The notes under the pieces are model-generated. The model was given only the letters and a program-made list of their open reading frames with translations. It did not search any database and was not told the origin of the DNA. The translations under genes were made by a program, and so were the position numbers. Shown piece by piece: positions 63,244 through 64,000 of a stretch of 64,000 bases of DNA (its first letter is position 1; each line of letters starts with the position of its first letter). Source of the stretch: Flavobacterium sp. SH_e. Its GTDB lineage: Bacteria > Bacteroidota > Bacteroidia > Flavobacteriales > Flavobacteriaceae. The DNA lies in contig NZ_JAOVZN010000006.1 in NCBI RefSeq assembly GCF_025717045.1, forward strand, positions 770,269 to 834,268, in the 5' to 3' direction.

Positions 63244-63534
63244 TTATTTTGCTTCGTTGTTTGTTTTAACTCCTTCTACAAAAACTTTTGCAGGTTTAAA
63301 CGCAGGAATGTTGTGTGCTGGAATTTTAATAGTAGTGTTTTTAGAAATGTTTCTTCCAGTTTTTTCAGCTCTAGTTTTAACGATAAAACTACCAAAACCT
63401 CTAAGGTATACATTGTCTCCAGTTTCTAAAGAAGTCTTAACTTCTTCCATAAAAGTTTCTACTGTTGCTTGAACGTCTCCTTTTTCAAGACCTAGTTTCT
63501 CTGAAATCTTCGCTACGATATCTGCTTTCGTCAT
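63244..63534 (-). CDS. HU family DNA-binding protein
   Basis: A 96-residue histone-like protein: MTKADIVAKISEKLGLEKGD at the start, then GFGSFIVKTRAEKTGRN and the DNA-clasping arm ending IPAHNIPAFKPAK. It compacts DNA. The adjacent genes (basic protein and rng downstream, mutY divergent) match a common Flavobacteria arrangement. The promoter on the minus strand is an exact TAnnTTTG at 63584-63591. Confidence 0.96.
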   Translation of the reverse strand: MTKADIVAKISEKLGLEKGDVQATVETFMEEVKTSLETGDNVYLRGFGSFIVKTRAEKTGRNISKNTTIKIPAHNIPAFKPAKVFVEGVKTNNEAK

Positions 63535-63583
63535 TTTCTTTCCTATTTTATTTTATAAATGGTGTACTATTTTTTTGAGTTTG

Positions 63584-63615
63584 CAAATATAGGAATTAAA
63601 AAAATAATTAATCAA
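63584..63615 (-). promoter_or_regulatory. Promoter of the HU gene
   Basis: On the minus strand TTG (63615-63613), 21 bases, TATATTTG (63591-63584), consensus TAnnTTTG. Confidence 0.7.
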
Positions 63616-63674
63616 GCTAATTCGTTAAATTTTAATTACATAAACATTTACTTTTGCAATCTAAGTATTTTGCA

Positions 63675-64000
63675 ATGGATTTTCATAACATATTGATAAA
63701 ATGGTATTTACAGAACAAGCGTGACTTACCGTGGCGAAAAACGGTCAATCCGTACCAAATTTGGCTCTCAGAAATTATGCTTCAGCAGACTCGAGTTGCA
63801 CAAGGAATGCCATATTTTTTTTCATTTACTAAAGAATTTCCTACAGTAAAAGATTTGGCAGATGCTCCTGAAGAGAAGGTTTTGAAACTTTGGCAGGGTT
63901 TGGGATATTATTCACGCGCCCGAAATCTTCATAAAACGGCTCAATATATAAGTAACGATTTAAATGGTGTTTTTCCTGATTCTTATAAAGAACTTTTAAA
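63675..64000 (+). CDS. mutY: A/G-specific adenine glycosylase, N-terminal part (cut by window edge)
   Basis: The first 108 codons of MutY. LPWRKTVNPYQIWLSEIMLQQTRV is split here as the motif DLPWRKT...LSEIMLQQTRV; it carries the catalytic Glu region, and LWQGLGYYSRARNL matches the family. It removes adenine opposite 8-oxoguanine. It continues past the right edge and is divergent from the HU gene. A TACTTTTG (63649-63656) is a possible promoter. Confidence 0.95.
   Translation, partial: MDFHNILIKWYLQNKRDLPWRKTVNPYQIWLSEIMLQQTRVAQGMPYFFSFTKEFPTVKDLADAPEEKVLKLWQGLGYYSRARNLHKTAQYISNDLNGVFPDSYKELL

Noticed and set aside
1..64000. tRNA, rRNA, CRISPR array, phage or insertion sequence.
   Set aside because: No cloverleaf, rRNA core sequence, regularly spaced direct repeats, integrase or transposase ORF was seen.

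Overview
The window is AT-rich DNA from a Bacteroidetes bacterium, most likely a Flavobacterium of the F. johnsoniae type. The signs are gldA, a type IX secretion (type B) C-terminal domain, TonB-dependent receptors with regulatory N-domains, few Shine-Dalgarno sequences, and many TTTG-N18-21-TAnnTTTG promoters. I see no rRNA, tRNA, CRISPR array, phage or insertion sequence.

The first ~29 kb is a methionine/cysteine/sulfate-assimilation supercluster. It runs: metK (cut by the left edge, minus strand); metY; a homoserine-dehydrogenase paralogue with an altered active site; metX; a fused aspartokinase-homoserine dehydrogenase (thrA); an OsmC protein; metZ; an Rrf2 regulator; two TauE-type permeases; then cysH, cysD, cysN, a sulfite reductase with a C-terminal HEPN-like extension, cobA, a siroheme synthase N-domain protein and a ferredoxin-NADP reductase. 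After a toxin-antitoxin pair come metH split into two proteins, metF and a methyltransferase. Together they reduce sulfate to sulfide, make siroheme for sulfite reductase, make activated homoserine, sulfhydrylate it to homocysteine and methylate that to methionine.

The most striking feature is the regulation of this cluster. Two SAM-I riboswitches precede metX and metH. The metK leader has a SAM-II-like fold. Two further places (about 580-1030 and 4050-4425) each carry two tiny ORFs of 22-26 codons, each followed by an intrinsic terminator. In all four cases the end of the tiny ORF can pair with the 5' arm of its own terminator, which is the layout of ribosome-mediated transcription attenuation. 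The first two peptides are very rich in Met and Cys. Each pair is followed by a small protein gene (61 and 67 codons), and these two proteins resemble each other. This doubled module is the best candidate here for an undescribed system.

From 29 to 40 kb lie a dicarboxylate/amino-acid symporter, a large secreted type IX cargo protein, a PLP decarboxylase, and a TonB receptor - DUF4374 lipoprotein - PepSY membrane protein operon that looks like siderophore or metal uptake. From 40 to 52 kb come an outer-membrane beta-barrel receptor, gldA, a small porin-like protein, a stand-alone Lrp ligand-binding domain, dgt, a DUF3078 protein, dxs, and three related TonB-like small proteins in a row. From 52 to 64 kb come tadA, a SUKH-like protein, the alpha-2-macroglobulin/pbpC pair, rng, a 30-residue basic protein, an HU gene and the start of mutY. 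Many intergenic gaps carry short repeats and inverted repeats; several flank small accessory genes lying within the sulfur operons.
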